From: Luteibacter jiangsuensis
GTDB lineage: Bacteria > Pseudomonadota > Gammaproteobacteria > Xanthomonadales > Rhodanobacteraceae
Assembly (NCBI RefSeq): GCF_030812295.1
Contig: NZ_JAUSSK010000002.1
Location: forward strand, 898,001-962,000
Direction: 5' to 3'
Length of the DNA: 64,000 nucleotides
Shown: piece after piece, positions 22,767 through 31,345 of the stretch
How positions within the stretch are numbered: position 1 is the stretch's first letter
How the letters are laid out: each line of letters begins with the position of its first letter
Translations under genes and position numbers: made by a program
The notes under the pieces: generated by a model
Told to the model about the DNA's origin: nothing
Database searches by the model: none
Seen by the model: only the letters and a program-made list of their open reading frames with translations

Positions 22767-23303
22767 CTAAATCACCTCCCTAGACACGATCAACCCCGAC
22801 AAGTCATACCCCATCGCCACGGCTCGCGCCTTCAACATCTCGAACGTCTTCCGATCCAGTGAGGGCTGCCGCGAGAGTATCCAGAGGTACTTCCGCCCCG
22901 GTTGCCCGACCATGGCCCACTGGTAGTCATCGTCCAGCGCCACGACCCAGTAGTCCGCCCAGACCAGCGGTAGCCACGACAGCCATTTCGGCGCAAAGCG
23001 CACCTCCAGCTTGCCCTGGGCGAAGGGCTCCGGCCGACGTGCGACACCGTCGCTGGCGATGGTCGTACCTTCGGCGGTGACGCATTCGTTGTGCACTGCA
23101 ACGGTGCCGTCGGCCTGGGGCGCATAGCGCGCGGTGACGGGCCCTGTGCACTTGCGCTGGAAGTACATCGGCAGGCGGGCGATCTCATGCCACGTTCCGG
23201 CGTAGCGGGCGAGGTCCAGGTGGGGGACGGCGGTTACCGGCGTGGTCGCGACGACGGTGGCCGTGGCCATGGAGCCGATCAGGGCGATGAATACGGAGCG
23301 CAT
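22767..23303 (-). CDS. blc: Blc-type lipocalin
   Basis: 178 aa from the ATG at 23303. Signal peptide about 1-21, without an obvious lipobox Cys. The lipocalin signature Y-A-G-T-W-H-E-I-A-R-L-P is the N-terminal G-x-W motif. Later strands carry a YWVVALDDDYQWAMVGQP block and the ILSRQPSLD helix start, typical of bacterial lipocalin Blc. Probably a periplasmic or membrane-attached carrier of lysophospholipid or fatty acid. Divergent from the gene at 23390 (86-bp gap). Confidence 0.9.
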   Translation of the reverse strand: MRSVFIALIGSMATATVVATTPVTAVPHLDLARYAGTWHEIARLPMYFQRKCTGPVTARYAPQADGTVAVHNECVTAEGTTIASDGVARRPEPFAQGKLEVRFAPKWLSWLPLVWADYWVVALDDDYQWAMVGQPGRKYLWILSRQPSLDRKTFEMLKARAVAMGYDLSGLIVSREVI

Positions 23304-23389
23304 GGCTGGATTCCTTCGGAACGACCCCCTACGATGCCCATGGGGAGTGAACGTCGTTTGAACCACGCTGCACCGGGGCATGCCATCGC

Positions 23390-23809
23390 ATGGACAGGAA
23401 CCCACCTCTCGTCCGCAGACCGCTCCTGAGGCGGTTGCGGGAGCGTCTTGTCGGCCGGGTGGCGGTCCGCTTCGATCGCGATGCGGGGGCTATCGTCGCG
23501 TGCCCCGGACACTTGCGGATGCGCGAAGTGTCGGTCGATCGCATCGTGCGCGTGGAGGCGGGCAACCGCGACGATGCCGCGTATGACACGGTGTTCCTGT
23601 TCTTCCATGTCGAGGGGGAAGAGACGCTCGCCGTGTCGGAAATGGACAAGGGCTTCCACGCACTGGTCGACGACCTGCGACCTTATTTCCCGGGAATCGA
23701 GTATTGGCAGCGTGCCGTGCCGCCGGTGGCTTTCCAGTTGACGTCGGTGGATCTCTGGACGCGGGCGTCGGCGGGTGGCGAGGGTGACGTGGTGGAGAGT
23801 GCGGCGTGA
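23390..23809 (+). CDS. Hypothetical protein
   Basis: 139 aa, no signal peptide or membrane helix. Basic N-terminus (RRPLLRRLRERL), then beta-rich: FHVEGEETLAVSEMDKGFHAL reads like a small regulatory or PH-like strand-helix fold. I cannot name a family. Divergent from the lipocalin gene and followed by REP element C. Confidence 0.6.
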   Translation: MDRNPPLVRRPLLRRLRERLVGRVAVRFDRDAGAIVACPGHLRMREVSVDRIVRVEAGNRDDAAYDTVFLFFHVEGEETLAVSEMDKGFHALVDDLRPYFPGIEYWQRAVPPVAFQLTSVDLWTRASAGGEGDVVESAA

Positions 23810-23845
23810 GGTAGTCGGGGCATCGATGATCTTGGTGGGGAAGAG

Positions 23846-23935
23846 CATCGCCGACAGGGTCGGCTCCCACCAGACCGTCGCAATCTGATCGTCAGCCGTC
23901 ACCTGCTCGGTGGGAGCCGACCTTGTCGGCGATGG
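23846..23935. repeat. REP-like element C, two half units in outward order
   Basis: CATCGCCGAC..GTCGGCTCCCACC at 23846-23871, and GGTGGGAGCCGAC..GTCGGCGATGG at 23909-23935. The order is reversed compared with element A, and there is no CCCGC hairpin between the halves. Lies in the gap between convergent genes. Confidence 0.8.
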
Positions 23936-23951
23936 CACTTCGACAGGAGCG

Positions 23952-24530
23952 TCAGGTTTCGCCAACCACGACGACGAGCGCCGTGGCGCCGTGCGGCAAC
24001 TCGAGATGGCGAGGCGCCTCGGCCAAGTCACCCTGAGTGCAAGCCGGTCCAACAACCGAATCGCCCTGACGGCAGAGTTGTCCGTCGATATGCGCCTCGC
24101 CGCGGGCCACGTGGAGGAGTACGGCGTCTTTCGCCAACGTCGCACTCATAGGCCCGCGCACGACATCGACACGTCCACGCCGCACACCACGTCGCACCAT
24201 GAGATTGAAGTCGCGCGTCGCACCACCGGCTAGCGTCACGTCGACGCGAGCTTCACCGGGAAAATCGAAGGGCGCGAGTGGTGTAGTCAACGCGTGCTCA
24301 CGCTCTCCATCCAGCGTCATCGTGAACCCGTCGCCTTCCAGCAGCACGATGGTGCGGTCGATGCCCGGAAAAAGGGAGAACGGCGAAGCCGTGTCGACAT
24401 CCGCGATGCTGACGCGCCAGAGGAAATCGTCCATCGACGCGCCGGCTGGCTTCACGGCGATCTCACGCGTGACACCGAGGCCGTTCTTCCACGGCACCGC
24501 TTTGAGGTCATCGAAACGAAGGATCGTCAT
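23952..24530 (-). CDS. HutD/Ves family protein
   Basis: 192 aa from the ATG at 24530. Double-stranded beta-helix (cupin-like) protein of the HutD family (PF05962): VPWKNGLGVTREIAV near the N-terminus, FLWRVSIADVDTASPFSLFPGIDR in the middle, and a C-terminal GDSVVGP strand. HutD is linked to histidine use and Ves to cold-responsive growth; no hut genes are present here. It overlaps the end of dinG by 4 nt, so it is translated after DinG. Confidence 0.9.
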   Translation of the reverse strand: MTILRFDDLKAVPWKNGLGVTREIAVKPAGASMDDFLWRVSIADVDTASPFSLFPGIDRTIVLLEGDGFTMTLDGEREHALTTPLAPFDFPGEARVDVTLAGGATRDFNLMVRRGVRRGRVDVVRGPMSATLAKDAVLLHVARGEAHIDGQLCRQGDSVVGPACTQGDLAEAPRHLELPHGATALVVVVGET

Positions 24531-26623
24531 GCGACGCGCTCGATCTCGCGGGCGAAGGGCGGCAGCGCGCGAAGCATGCCCGTGCCATAGCGCTTGGTGA
24601 TCACGCGGCGGTCCAGCAGCACGATGCGGCCCGTGTCGGTTTCGGTACGGATGAGCCGACCGCAGTACTGCGTAAGAAGGCGCGTGGCATCCGGCACGCT
24701 CACTTCGATGAAGGGATTGCGTCCCCGCGATTCCAGCCATTCCGCATAGGTGGCGCCGACGGGGTCCGTGGGCACGGCGAATGGCAATTGAGTGACGACG
24801 ACGGTCTCGCAGAGCTTGCCCGGCAGGTCCAGCCCTTCGCCGAATGACGCGAGCCCGAACAGCGTGCTTCCCTTTCCGGCGTCGATGTCTTCGCAATGCT
24901 CGGCGATGAGTTGGGACTTCGACAGCGAACCCTGCGCACGCACCTTGCGCACGAACTCGATCGGCAGGATCTGCAGCACGCGATCGAGCTTCGCCCGCGA
25001 CGTGAACAGCACGAGGTTGCCCGCGTTCCAGTCGAGGTGCTTGGCCAGCCACTCGGACACTTCGCGTGCATGGCCTTCGCGATCTTCCGGCAAGGTCTTC
25101 AGCGCGGGCACTTCGAGCCTGGCTTGTTTCTCCAGGTCGAACGGCGACGGCAGGCTGAGCGTGAGGGCTTCGTTGGGCAGGCCCACCGAATCCGCGAAGC
25201 CGCGGAAGTTGCCTCCGGCGCTCAGCGTGGCGGAGGTCATCACCACCGCGGACGCATTGTCCCAGAGCACGCTGCGCAACAGCCCGCCCGCCGAGACGGC
25301 GGAGGCGTGGCAGACCAGTTGTTGTTCCGGCGTCATGCTGACCCATCGAGCCAGAGGCGGATTGTTTTCGCGGTCGTCGGTGGACCAGGCGTACCAGGTG
25401 CGTACCTGGCGATCGAGTCGCTCCAGCGCCACGCCGAGTTCGCGCGACAAGGCTTCCTGCGTCGGGCCGCCGGCTTCCATTTCCACCACCGTACGGCGCA
25501 CCGTGCGCAACCAGCGCTGGATATCCCTGGTGATGAGGTGCAGGTGCTCGGCGTGCATCTTCCAGTTGTCCGGAAGCTGGCCGAGCGACGCGCGGAACAC
25601 CGGCTCGGTCTCGCTCGACGAGGGTGTCCACGACAGGCGGATCTCGCGCTCGATCTCCTCGAGCGCGTTGGACATCGCCAGCAGCTTCTCGTCTCCCGCT
25701 TCCAGGGTGAGGTTGCCGATGCTTTCCTTGTCGGTGAGCGAATAGGCGCCATGGATCTGGTTCTGCAGGCGGCCGATCCGGCGCACGGCGGTGGCGAGGT
25801 GCACGTCGGCGGCGCCGCGGTCGATCGCCTTGCCGGGCACGTGGTGCGCTTCGTCGAAGATGTACAGCGTGTCTTCCGGCTTGGGCAGGATCACGCCGCC
25901 GAAGGTGTCTTCGTCACGTGGCATGGTGAGGTCGGCCAGCACGAGATCCTGGTTCGCCACCACGATGTCGGCCTCGCCGATGGCACGTCGGGCGACGAAG
26001 AACGGACAGACGGCGAAGGCGCCGCACTTGCGTCCCGTGCACCCGCCGGCACTGGTGGTGATCATGCCGCGGACGAGGTCGGAGAGCGGCTCGGGACTCG
26101 TGTCGATGTCACCGTTCCACTCGCGCGACTCGAACGCCTTGCCGAGTTTCTCGATGGCCTTGGTGTCGCGCTCGGCGGGCGGGCGCGACCACAAGGCGAG
26201 ATCGGCGTCGAACTCGAAGCCTCCCTGTGCCGAGGGCTCCGCACCTGCCGCGCGCAGATTGCGGGGGCAGAGATAGCGGCCACGGCCCTTGGCCAGCGCC
26301 ACCTTGGCCTCGACGCCACACAAGGTGAGGTATTGCGGGATGTCGCGCTGGACGAGCTGTTCCTGCAACGCCACCGTGGCGGTGGCGATCACCAGCTTCT
26401 TCTTCTGCGCGCGGGCCACTTCGAGCCCGGCGATCAGGTAAGCCATGGACTTGCCCGTGCCGGTCGGCGCCTCGATCACGGCTGCACCCGCGGGCTCGGC
26501 CAGCGCCTTGGCCACCTCGGCGATCATCTTCAGCTGTGAGGTGCGCCCACGGAACCCCGCAAGGCCGTCCTTCAGCCGCGCATAGGCGGCGCGGATCGCG
26601 GCTTTGGTGTCGTCGGTGAGCAT
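24527..26623 (-). CDS. dinG: ATP-dependent DNA helicase DinG
   Basis: 698 aa. 5'-3' SF2 helicase of the XPD family with a 4Fe-4S cluster, which unwinds D- and R-loops and helps replication past transcription. Walker A APTGTGKS (52-59), Fe-S cysteines C119, C195, C200 and C206, and the DEAH box at 257-260 are all visible. The C-terminal GLASFGEGLDLPG and QYCGRLIRTE motifs belong to helicase domain 2. The ATG at 26623 is chosen because MLTDDTKAAIRAAYARL is the DinG N-terminus. A palindrome lies 26 bp upstream. Confidence 0.96.
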   Translation of the reverse strand: MLTDDTKAAIRAAYARLKDGLAGFRGRTSQLKMIAEVAKALAEPAGAAVIEAPTGTGKSMAYLIAGLEVARAQKKKLVIATATVALQEQLVQRDIPQYLTLCGVEAKVALAKGRGRYLCPRNLRAAGAEPSAQGGFEFDADLALWSRPPAERDTKAIEKLGKAFESREWNGDIDTSPEPLSDLVRGMITTSAGGCTGRKCGAFAVCPFFVARRAIGEADIVVANQDLVLADLTMPRDEDTFGGVILPKPEDTLYIFDEAHHVPGKAIDRGAADVHLATAVRRIGRLQNQIHGAYSLTDKESIGNLTLEAGDEKLLAMSNALEEIEREIRLSWTPSSSETEPVFRASLGQLPDNWKMHAEHLHLITRDIQRWLRTVRRTVVEMEAGGPTQEALSRELGVALERLDRQVRTWYAWSTDDRENNPPLARWVSMTPEQQLVCHASAVSAGGLLRSVLWDNASAVVMTSATLSAGGNFRGFADSVGLPNEALTLSLPSPFDLEKQARLEVPALKTLPEDREGHAREVSEWLAKHLDWNAGNLVLFTSRAKLDRVLQILPIEFVRKVRAQGSLSKSQLIAEHCEDIDAGKGSTLFGLASFGEGLDLPGKLCETVVVTQLPFAVPTDPVGATYAEWLESRGRNPFIEVSVPDATRLLTQYCGRLIRTETDTGRIVLLDRRVITKRYGTGMLRALPPFAREIERVA

Positions 26624-26648
26624 CGGGCAGACATGGGAACGCGCGGGG

Positions 26649-26662
26649 CAACCTTGCAAGGT
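26649..26662. promoter_or_regulatory. Perfect 14-bp palindrome upstream of dinG
   Basis: AACCTTGCAAGGTT is its own reverse complement, with near-matching flanks (GGC..ACC). It is placed between the small gene at 26692 (stop) and the dinG start. It could be an operator for dinG or a weak terminator for the upstream gene. It does not match a LexA box I know. Confidence 0.4.
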
Positions 26663-26691
26663 TACCCTATCGTCGTCTCAGCCCACGAGGC

Positions 26692-26973
26692 TCACGCGTG
26701 ACGGTTCATCCCGGTGGACGGCGTGGGAAGCCCGGGAACGAGTCCGGCCACCACGAAGGTATGCTCTTCCCACGTTCCGTCGGCCTGCTGCACGTGGATC
26801 TCGACGGGACGGCCGAGGCTGTCGGACAGGCCCGGCGCCAGTGCTTCCGCGGCGGTGATGGCCGCGGCCTGCGAGGCATACCGGCCCAGGGGAAGCGAGG
26901 CACGGCGCACGATCCACGGTCCCTGTGTCGATTCGCTATACGGAATGAACAGTTGGGCGGAACTGGAAGCCAT
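26692..26973 (-). CDS. Small DUF2188-like hypothetical protein
   Basis: 93 aa from the ATG at 26973, which has a GAGAGGG site. The GPWIVRRASLPLGRYASQAAAITAAEALA run recalls DUF2188 (W-x-V-x-x-x-G, then T-Q-x-E-A-I-x-x-A), ending in a VEIHVQQADG strand. No membrane segment. Same strand as tag upstream and dinG downstream. Confidence 0.6.
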   Translation of the reverse strand: MASSSAQLFIPYSESTQGPWIVRRASLPLGRYASQAAAITAAEALAPGLSDSLGRPVEIHVQQADGTWEEHTFVVAGLVPGLPTPSTGMNRHA

Positions 26974-27063
26974 GGGACCCTCTCGATGGTGGGTGTGCCA
27001 GACGGGCGAGGCCGCTCCTGCGGCCTCGCGTTCCACGCTACGCCGAATCGGCTAAAAAACCCG

Positions 27064-27648
27064 TTAACCCTTGGCGGGCAGGGGTTGCCGGGCCACTTCC
27101 GCGCGCCGGAAGCATTCGGGGGCATGGCTGTTGATCAGGCCGGTGGCCTCCATCCAGGCAAAGACGATGGTGGGTCCGACGAAGGTGAACCCGCGGTTCC
27201 GCAAAGCCTTGGATACCTGCTCGGACAGGGGGCTGTTCGGCGGCACCGGGCCTTCCCAGGCGAGGGGTTCGCCGTCGACGAAATCCCAGGCGAAGCGGGC
27301 GAAATCGTCGCCGGCGTCGTGCATCGCCAGATAGGCCCTGGCATTGCGAATCGCCGCCTCGATCTTGCTTCGGGAGCGGATGATGGCGGCATCGGCCAGC
27401 AGGCGTTCGAGGTCGCGCGGCCCATAGGCGGCGACACGCTCCGGATCGAAGCCATCGAAGGCCTGCCGGAAACCTTCGCGGCGGGCGAGGATCGTTCGCC
27501 ACGACAGTCCCGCCTGGAAGCCATCGAGAATCAGCTTCTCCCAGAGCTTGCGGCTGTCACGCTCGGGCACGCCCCATTCGCGGTCGTGGTACCCGCGCAT
27601 GAGCTCGTCGGCGTCGCCCCAGGGGCAGCGTACGAGAGGAAGCGTCAT
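27064..27648 (-). CDS. tag: DNA-3-methyladenine glycosylase I
   Basis: 194 aa. Removes 3-methyladenine from alkylated DNA. The zinc site of the Tag family is intact: Cys8 (RCPWGD), His21 (YHDREWG), His175 and Cys179 (HAPEC). The W-G-V-P, LILDGFQAGLSW and GFTFVGPTIVFAWMEATGLINSH motifs are family-typical. The ATG at 27648 gives the standard length. Confidence 0.96.
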   Translation of the reverse strand: MTLPLVRCPWGDADELMRGYHDREWGVPERDSRKLWEKLILDGFQAGLSWRTILARREGFRQAFDGFDPERVAAYGPRDLERLLADAAIIRSRSKIEAAIRNARAYLAMHDAGDDFARFAWDFVDGEPLAWEGPVPPNSPLSEQVSKALRNRGFTFVGPTIVFAWMEATGLINSHAPECFRRAEVARQPLPAKG

Positions 27649-27674
27649 GCGGCAGCTCGCGCATTCACCATCGA

Positions 27675-28166
27675 TTACCCGCCGAAACCCAGGTAATCGA
27701 GTTTGCCCACGCTGACACCGTTGTGGCGGAGGATGTCGTACGCGGTGGTCACGTGAAAGAAGAAGTTGGGGATGGCGAAGGTCAGCAGGTACGACGCGCC
27801 GGTGAAGCTGTGCTCGGTATCCTTGAACTTGCGCGAGATCTCGCGCGTGACGCCGGCCTCCAGCGCTGCGCGGTCCACCGATTGAATCCAGGCCACCGTG
27901 GCGTCGATGCGCTTGCGAAGGTCGGCAATGGTGGCCTCGTTGTCTTCGAACGACGGCGGCTGTACGTCGCCAAGGCGCGCGACGGCGAATTTCGCCGTGT
28001 CGCTGGCGCGCTGGACCTGACCAGCGAGATTCAGCATGTCTGGGGCGAGCCGAGCTTCCACCAGGGAATCGCCGCCGTGTGCCTCTGCCTTGGCGAGGAG
28101 CTCGGAGAGGACGCGGAAGCCGCGGACGAAGACAGGAGCGGAGGCGTCGTAGGTGGAGATGCTCAT
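27675..28166 (-). CDS. DUF1993 family protein (copy 1)
   Basis: 163 aa four-helix protein. Shares with the gene at 30131 the DNEAT motif mid-protein and the C-terminal [24 protein letters not shown] block, which define DUF1993. The fold is related to DinB-type four-helix bundles by family knowledge. Function unknown. 26 bp upstream of tag on the same strand. Confidence 0.88.
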   Translation of the reverse strand: MSISTYDASAPVFVRGFRVLSELLAKAEAHGGDSLVEARLAPDMLNLAGQVQRASDTAKFAVARLGDVQPPSFEDNEATIADLRKRIDATVAWIQSVDRAALEAGVTREISRKFKDTEHSFTGASYLLTFAIPNFFFHVTTAYDILRHNGVSVGKLDYLGFGG

Positions 28167-28245
28167 GCGGTGGTGTCTCTTGAGGAGGGCGACCCCGATC
28201 GACGTGGGGATGCCACAAGGTTTCGACAAGCCCGACCCCCACCAG

Positions 28246-28307
28246 GCCTCGCACCCTTGCACGGCGCCTCGCACCCTTACGCCGGGCCTGCCACCAAGCC
28301 TCGCACC
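28246..28307. repeat. Short direct repeats in the ABC exporter leader
   Basis: GCCTCGCACC occurs at 28246, 28266 and 28298; the first two copies extend to GCCTCGCACCCTT and are spaced exactly 20 bp. They lie 55-117 bp before the ATG at 28363, in the divergent gap with DUF1993 copy 1. Possible regulator-binding direct repeats. Confidence 0.5.
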
Positions 28308-28362
28308 GAGGATCGTTCGGGTCTACCATCGGCCGCCTTACCCACCGATCCCGCGGGTCCCC

Positions 28363-29319
28363 ATGCCGCCACTCGATGCCACCCCATCCGCGCCCGACGC
28401 CATCGTCGCGATACGCGGCCTCTCCAAGACCTACAAGACCGGGTTCCAGGCGCTCAAGCGCGTGGACCTGGAAATTCGCCGGGGTGAGATCTTCGCCCTG
28501 CTCGGCCCCAACGGCGCAGGCAAGACGACGTTGATCAGCATCGTCTGCGGCATCGTCAATGGCAGCGAGGGCAGCGTGACCGTCGACGGCCACGACATCG
28601 CCCGTGACTACCGCGCATCGCGGGGGCTGATTGGCCTCGTGCCGCAGGAACTATCCACCGATGCCTTCGAGACGGTGTGGGCGACGGTGAAGTTCAGTCG
28701 TGGCCTTTTCGGCAAGCCGGCGAATCCGGCCTACCTGGAAAAGATCCTGCGCGAGCTTTCGCTGTGGGAAAAGCGCGATTCGAAGATCATGACCTTGTCC
28801 GGCGGCATGAAACGCCGCGTGCTGATCGCCAAGGCGTTGGCGCACGAGCCGCGCGTGCTCTTCCTCGACGAACCAACGGCCGGCGTGGACGTGGAATTGC
28901 GTCATGACATGTGGCAGATGGTCCATCGCCTGCGCGAATCGGGCGTCACCATCATCCTCACCACGCACTACATCGAGGAAGCGGAAGAGATGGCCGATCG
29001 CATCGGCGTCATCAACCGTGGCGAACTGGTGCTGGTGGAAGAAAAACACACGCTGATGCGCAAGCTTGGCAAGAAGCAGCTGTCGCTGCAATTGCAGACA
29101 CCGTTGCAGGCCGTGCCGGAAGGCCTGGCGAACTGGCCACTGGAGTTGTCGGCCGATGGTGGTTGCCTCGTCTACACCTTCGATACCCAGGGCCGGGACA
29201 CCGGCATCGCGGAGTTGCTGCGCAAGCTCGGAGAGCTCGGCATCGACTTCAAGGACCTGCATTCGAGCGAGAGTTCGCTCGAAGACATCTTCGTCAGCCT
29301 GGTGAGGGCACGCGCATGA
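28363..29319 (+). CDS. ABC transporter ATP-binding protein
   Basis: 318 aa from the ATG at 28363. ABC-2 type exporter ATPase with Walker [11 protein letters not shown]-loop (VPQELS), signature LSGGMKRR, Walker [13 protein letters not shown] and H-loop TTHYIEE. The C-terminal extension (about 235-318) is typical of DrrA/YadG-like ATPases. Overlaps its permease by 4 nt. Substrate unknown; drug or lipid-like export is the usual role. Confidence 0.93.
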   Translation: MPPLDATPSAPDAIVAIRGLSKTYKTGFQALKRVDLEIRRGEIFALLGPNGAGKTTLISIVCGIVNGSEGSVTVDGHDIARDYRASRGLIGLVPQELSTDAFETVWATVKFSRGLFGKPANPAYLEKILRELSLWEKRDSKIMTLSGGMKRRVLIAKALAHEPRVLFLDEPTAGVDVELRHDMWQMVHRLRESGVTIILTTHYIEEAEEMADRIGVINRGELVLVEEKHTLMRKLGKKQLSLQLQTPLQAVPEGLANWPLELSADGGCLVYTFDTQGRDTGIAELLRKLGELGIDFKDLHSSESSLEDIFVSLVRARA

Positions 29320-30077
29320 ACGTCTACGCGATCCGCGCCATTTACCGCTTCGAGATGGCCCGCACCTTCCGCACGCTGATGCAGAGCATCGCTTCGCCGG
29401 TGCTTTCCACGTCGCTTTACTTCGTCGTCTTCGGCGCCGCCATCGGCTCGCGCATGGGCGAGGTGGGTGGTGTGAGCTACGGTGCCTTCATCATCCCCGG
29501 TCTGATCATGCTGTCGTTGCTCAACGAGAGCATTTCCAACGCCGCGTTCGGCATCTATATGCCGAAGTGGGCAGGCACCATCTACGAACTGCTTTCCGCA
29601 CCTGTGTCTTACGTGGAAGTGGTGCTCGGTTACGTCGGCGCGGCGGCGACCAAGTCGGTCATTCTCGGCTTGCTCATCCTCGTGACCGCACGGCTGTTCG
29701 TGGACTACGAGATCCTGCATCCGTTCTGGATGGTGGCCTTCCTGCTGCTCACCGCCGTGACCTTCAGCCTGTTCGGTTTCATCATCGGCCTGTGGGCCGA
29801 CGACTTCCAGAAGCTGCAGGTGGTGCCGTTGATGGTGATCACGCCATTGACCTTCCTCGGTGGCAGCTTCTACTCGATCTCGATGCTGCCGCCGGTCTGG
29901 CAGAAGATCACGCTGTTCAACCCGGTCGTGTACCTCGTCAACGGGTTTCGCTGGAGCTTCTACGGCAAGGCGGATGTGAACGTGGTGGTCAGCGCGGGCA
30001 TGACGGTGGGCTTCCTGCTGCTCTGCCTTGCGGTGGTGTGGTGGATATTCCGCACGGGTTGGAAACTGAAGTCGTAG
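29316..30077 (+). CDS. ABC-2 type permease
   Basis: 253 aa, six predicted membrane segments. The family signature for YadH-like ABC-2 permeases is visible: [41 protein letters not shown] and [20 protein letters not shown]. Pairs with the ATPase at 28363 to form a full exporter. A strong hairpin follows its stop. Confidence 0.93.
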   Translation: MNVYAIRAIYRFEMARTFRTLMQSIASPVLSTSLYFVVFGAAIGSRMGEVGGVSYGAFIIPGLIMLSLLNESISNAAFGIYMPKWAGTIYELLSAPVSYVEVVLGYVGAAATKSVILGLLILVTARLFVDYEILHPFWMVAFLLLTAVTFSLFGFIIGLWADDFQKLQVVPLMVITPLTFLGGSFYSISMLPPVWQKITLFNPVVYLVNGFRWSFYGKADVNVVVSAGMTVGFLLLCLAVVWWIFRTGWKLKS

Positions 30078-30085
30078 CGGAGCAA

Positions 30086-30123
30086 GAAGCCACCGGGCTC
30101 CTGCGAAGGAGCCCGGTGGCTTC
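30086..30123. terminator. Strong 17-bp hairpin, bidirectional terminator
   Basis: Perfect 17-bp stem GAAGCCACCGGGCTCCT / AGGAGCCCGGTGGCTTC with a GCGA loop, 8 nt after the permease stop and 7 nt before the stop of the convergent DUF1993 copy 2. The arms begin GAAG and end CTTC, giving short A and U stretches on either strand. Confidence 0.85.
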
Positions 30124-30130
30124 CGCGGCC

Positions 30131-30637
30131 TCAGGCCTTGCCGAGGAAATCGGCCTTGCCCAGCACCACGCCCACGCCACGCAGGATCGCGTAGGCCGTG
30201 GTGGTGTGGAAATAGACGTTCGGCAGCACGAAGTTGAGCAGGTAGTCCTGCCCATTCATGCGCATCTCGCCGCTGCGCATCTTCAGTACGATCTCGCGGT
30301 CCTCGCTGCCTTCGAACTGCGCGGGCTTGAACGACTCCAGCATACCGATCACCTTCGCGATGCGTGCCTGCAGGTCATCGAAGGTCGCCTCGTTGTCTTC
30401 CATCTTCGGCGGCTCTTCGCCGGCCAGGCGATAGGCGGCGCCCTTGCTCATGTCCGTTGCGATCTGCACCTGGCGGATGAGCGGGAACATGTCCGGCGTG
30501 ATACGCGTGTTGAGCAGCACCTCGGGCGCGATGTTGCGCTCGGCCGCGTGCGCGGCGCCCTTGGCGAGCACGCCGGAGAGGTTGGACAGGGCGCGGACCA
30601 ATACGGGCACGCAGGTCTGGTACATCGTGATGGGCAT
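30131..30637 (-). CDS. DUF1993 family protein (copy 2)
   Basis: 168 aa, clear paralog of the gene at 27675 (shared DNEAT and FH.TTAY.ILR..GV..GK.D.LG). Other residues differ widely, so the duplication is old. Helical; no signal. Convergent with the ABC exporter, so the two paralogs flank it. Confidence 0.88.
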   Translation of the reverse strand: MPITMYQTCVPVLVRALSNLSGVLAKGAAHAAERNIAPEVLLNTRITPDMFPLIRQVQIATDMSKGAAYRLAGEEPPKMEDNEATFDDLQARIAKVIGMLESFKPAQFEGSEDREIVLKMRSGEMRMNGQDYLLNFVLPNVYFHTTTAYAILRGVGVVLGKADFLGKA

Positions 30638-30742
30638 GGGTTCGTAAACTCTTGGGGTGGGTGTCGGCCAGCCGGCCGCGGCGGCGTATTGTGCGGTGTC
30701 GTTGGCGGCGCGTCGACGGCGGCGGCGGGTTAGGATGGGCAC

Positions 30743-31345
30743 ATGAGTCCACCGGATACGCATCCCTCCCGTACCGACGCCACCCTGCGGGTGATTCGCC
30801 TGCGCCGTGCGCAGCGGGCGCTTGACGGACTGTTTCGTTCGCTGCCACTCGGCCGCCGGGTCCGTACCGGGATATTCATGGCGTTCAAGACCGTGCTTTC
30901 GGCCCTGGCCGCCTACGCGATCGGAAGCGCGCTGCATACCGAACAGGCCTTCTGGGCCGCGATCAGTGCCGTGGCGGTTACCCAGCCACACTTCGGCGAT
31001 ACCCGTGGCGCAGGCCGGGACCGCTGCCTGGGCACGGTCTTCGGCGGCATCGCGGGATTGCTGGGCCTGTCGATCGGCGGTAGCGGCGACATGCTTTCGT
31101 TCGGACTGGCGCTGGGGCTGGTGACGCTGGCCTGCTGGACGGCGAACGCGGGCCCGGCCGCGCGTATCGGCGGCATCACTACCGCGATCGTGCTGCTGGT
31201 TCCCAGCCAGGGGCCTCGGTGGGAGGTTCCCTTGTACCGTTTGGGCGAAGTCATCCTCGGCACGCTCTGCGCGCTCGTCATCGGCTGGCTGGTATCGCGC
31301 CTCGAAGAACACGCGGACCGCAAACAGGAAACGGAGGCATCATGA
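30743..31345 (+). CDS. FUSC-type membrane protein (half-length)
   Basis: 200 aa. Five or six hydrophobic segments. The FMAFKTVLSALAAYAIGSALHTEQAFWAAISAVAVTQPHFGDT block matches FUSC/aromatic-acid exporter N-terminal membrane domains. The soluble domain of full AaeB-like pumps is absent. A role in small-molecule efflux is inferred. Overlaps the next gene by 4 nt. Confidence 0.8.
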   Translation: MSPPDTHPSRTDATLRVIRLRRAQRALDGLFRSLPLGRRVRTGIFMAFKTVLSALAAYAIGSALHTEQAFWAAISAVAVTQPHFGDTRGAGRDRCLGTVFGGIAGLLGLSIGGSGDMLSFGLALGLVTLACWTANAGPAARIGGITTAIVLLVPSQGPRWEVPLYRLGEVILGTLCALVIGWLVSRLEEHADRKQETEAS

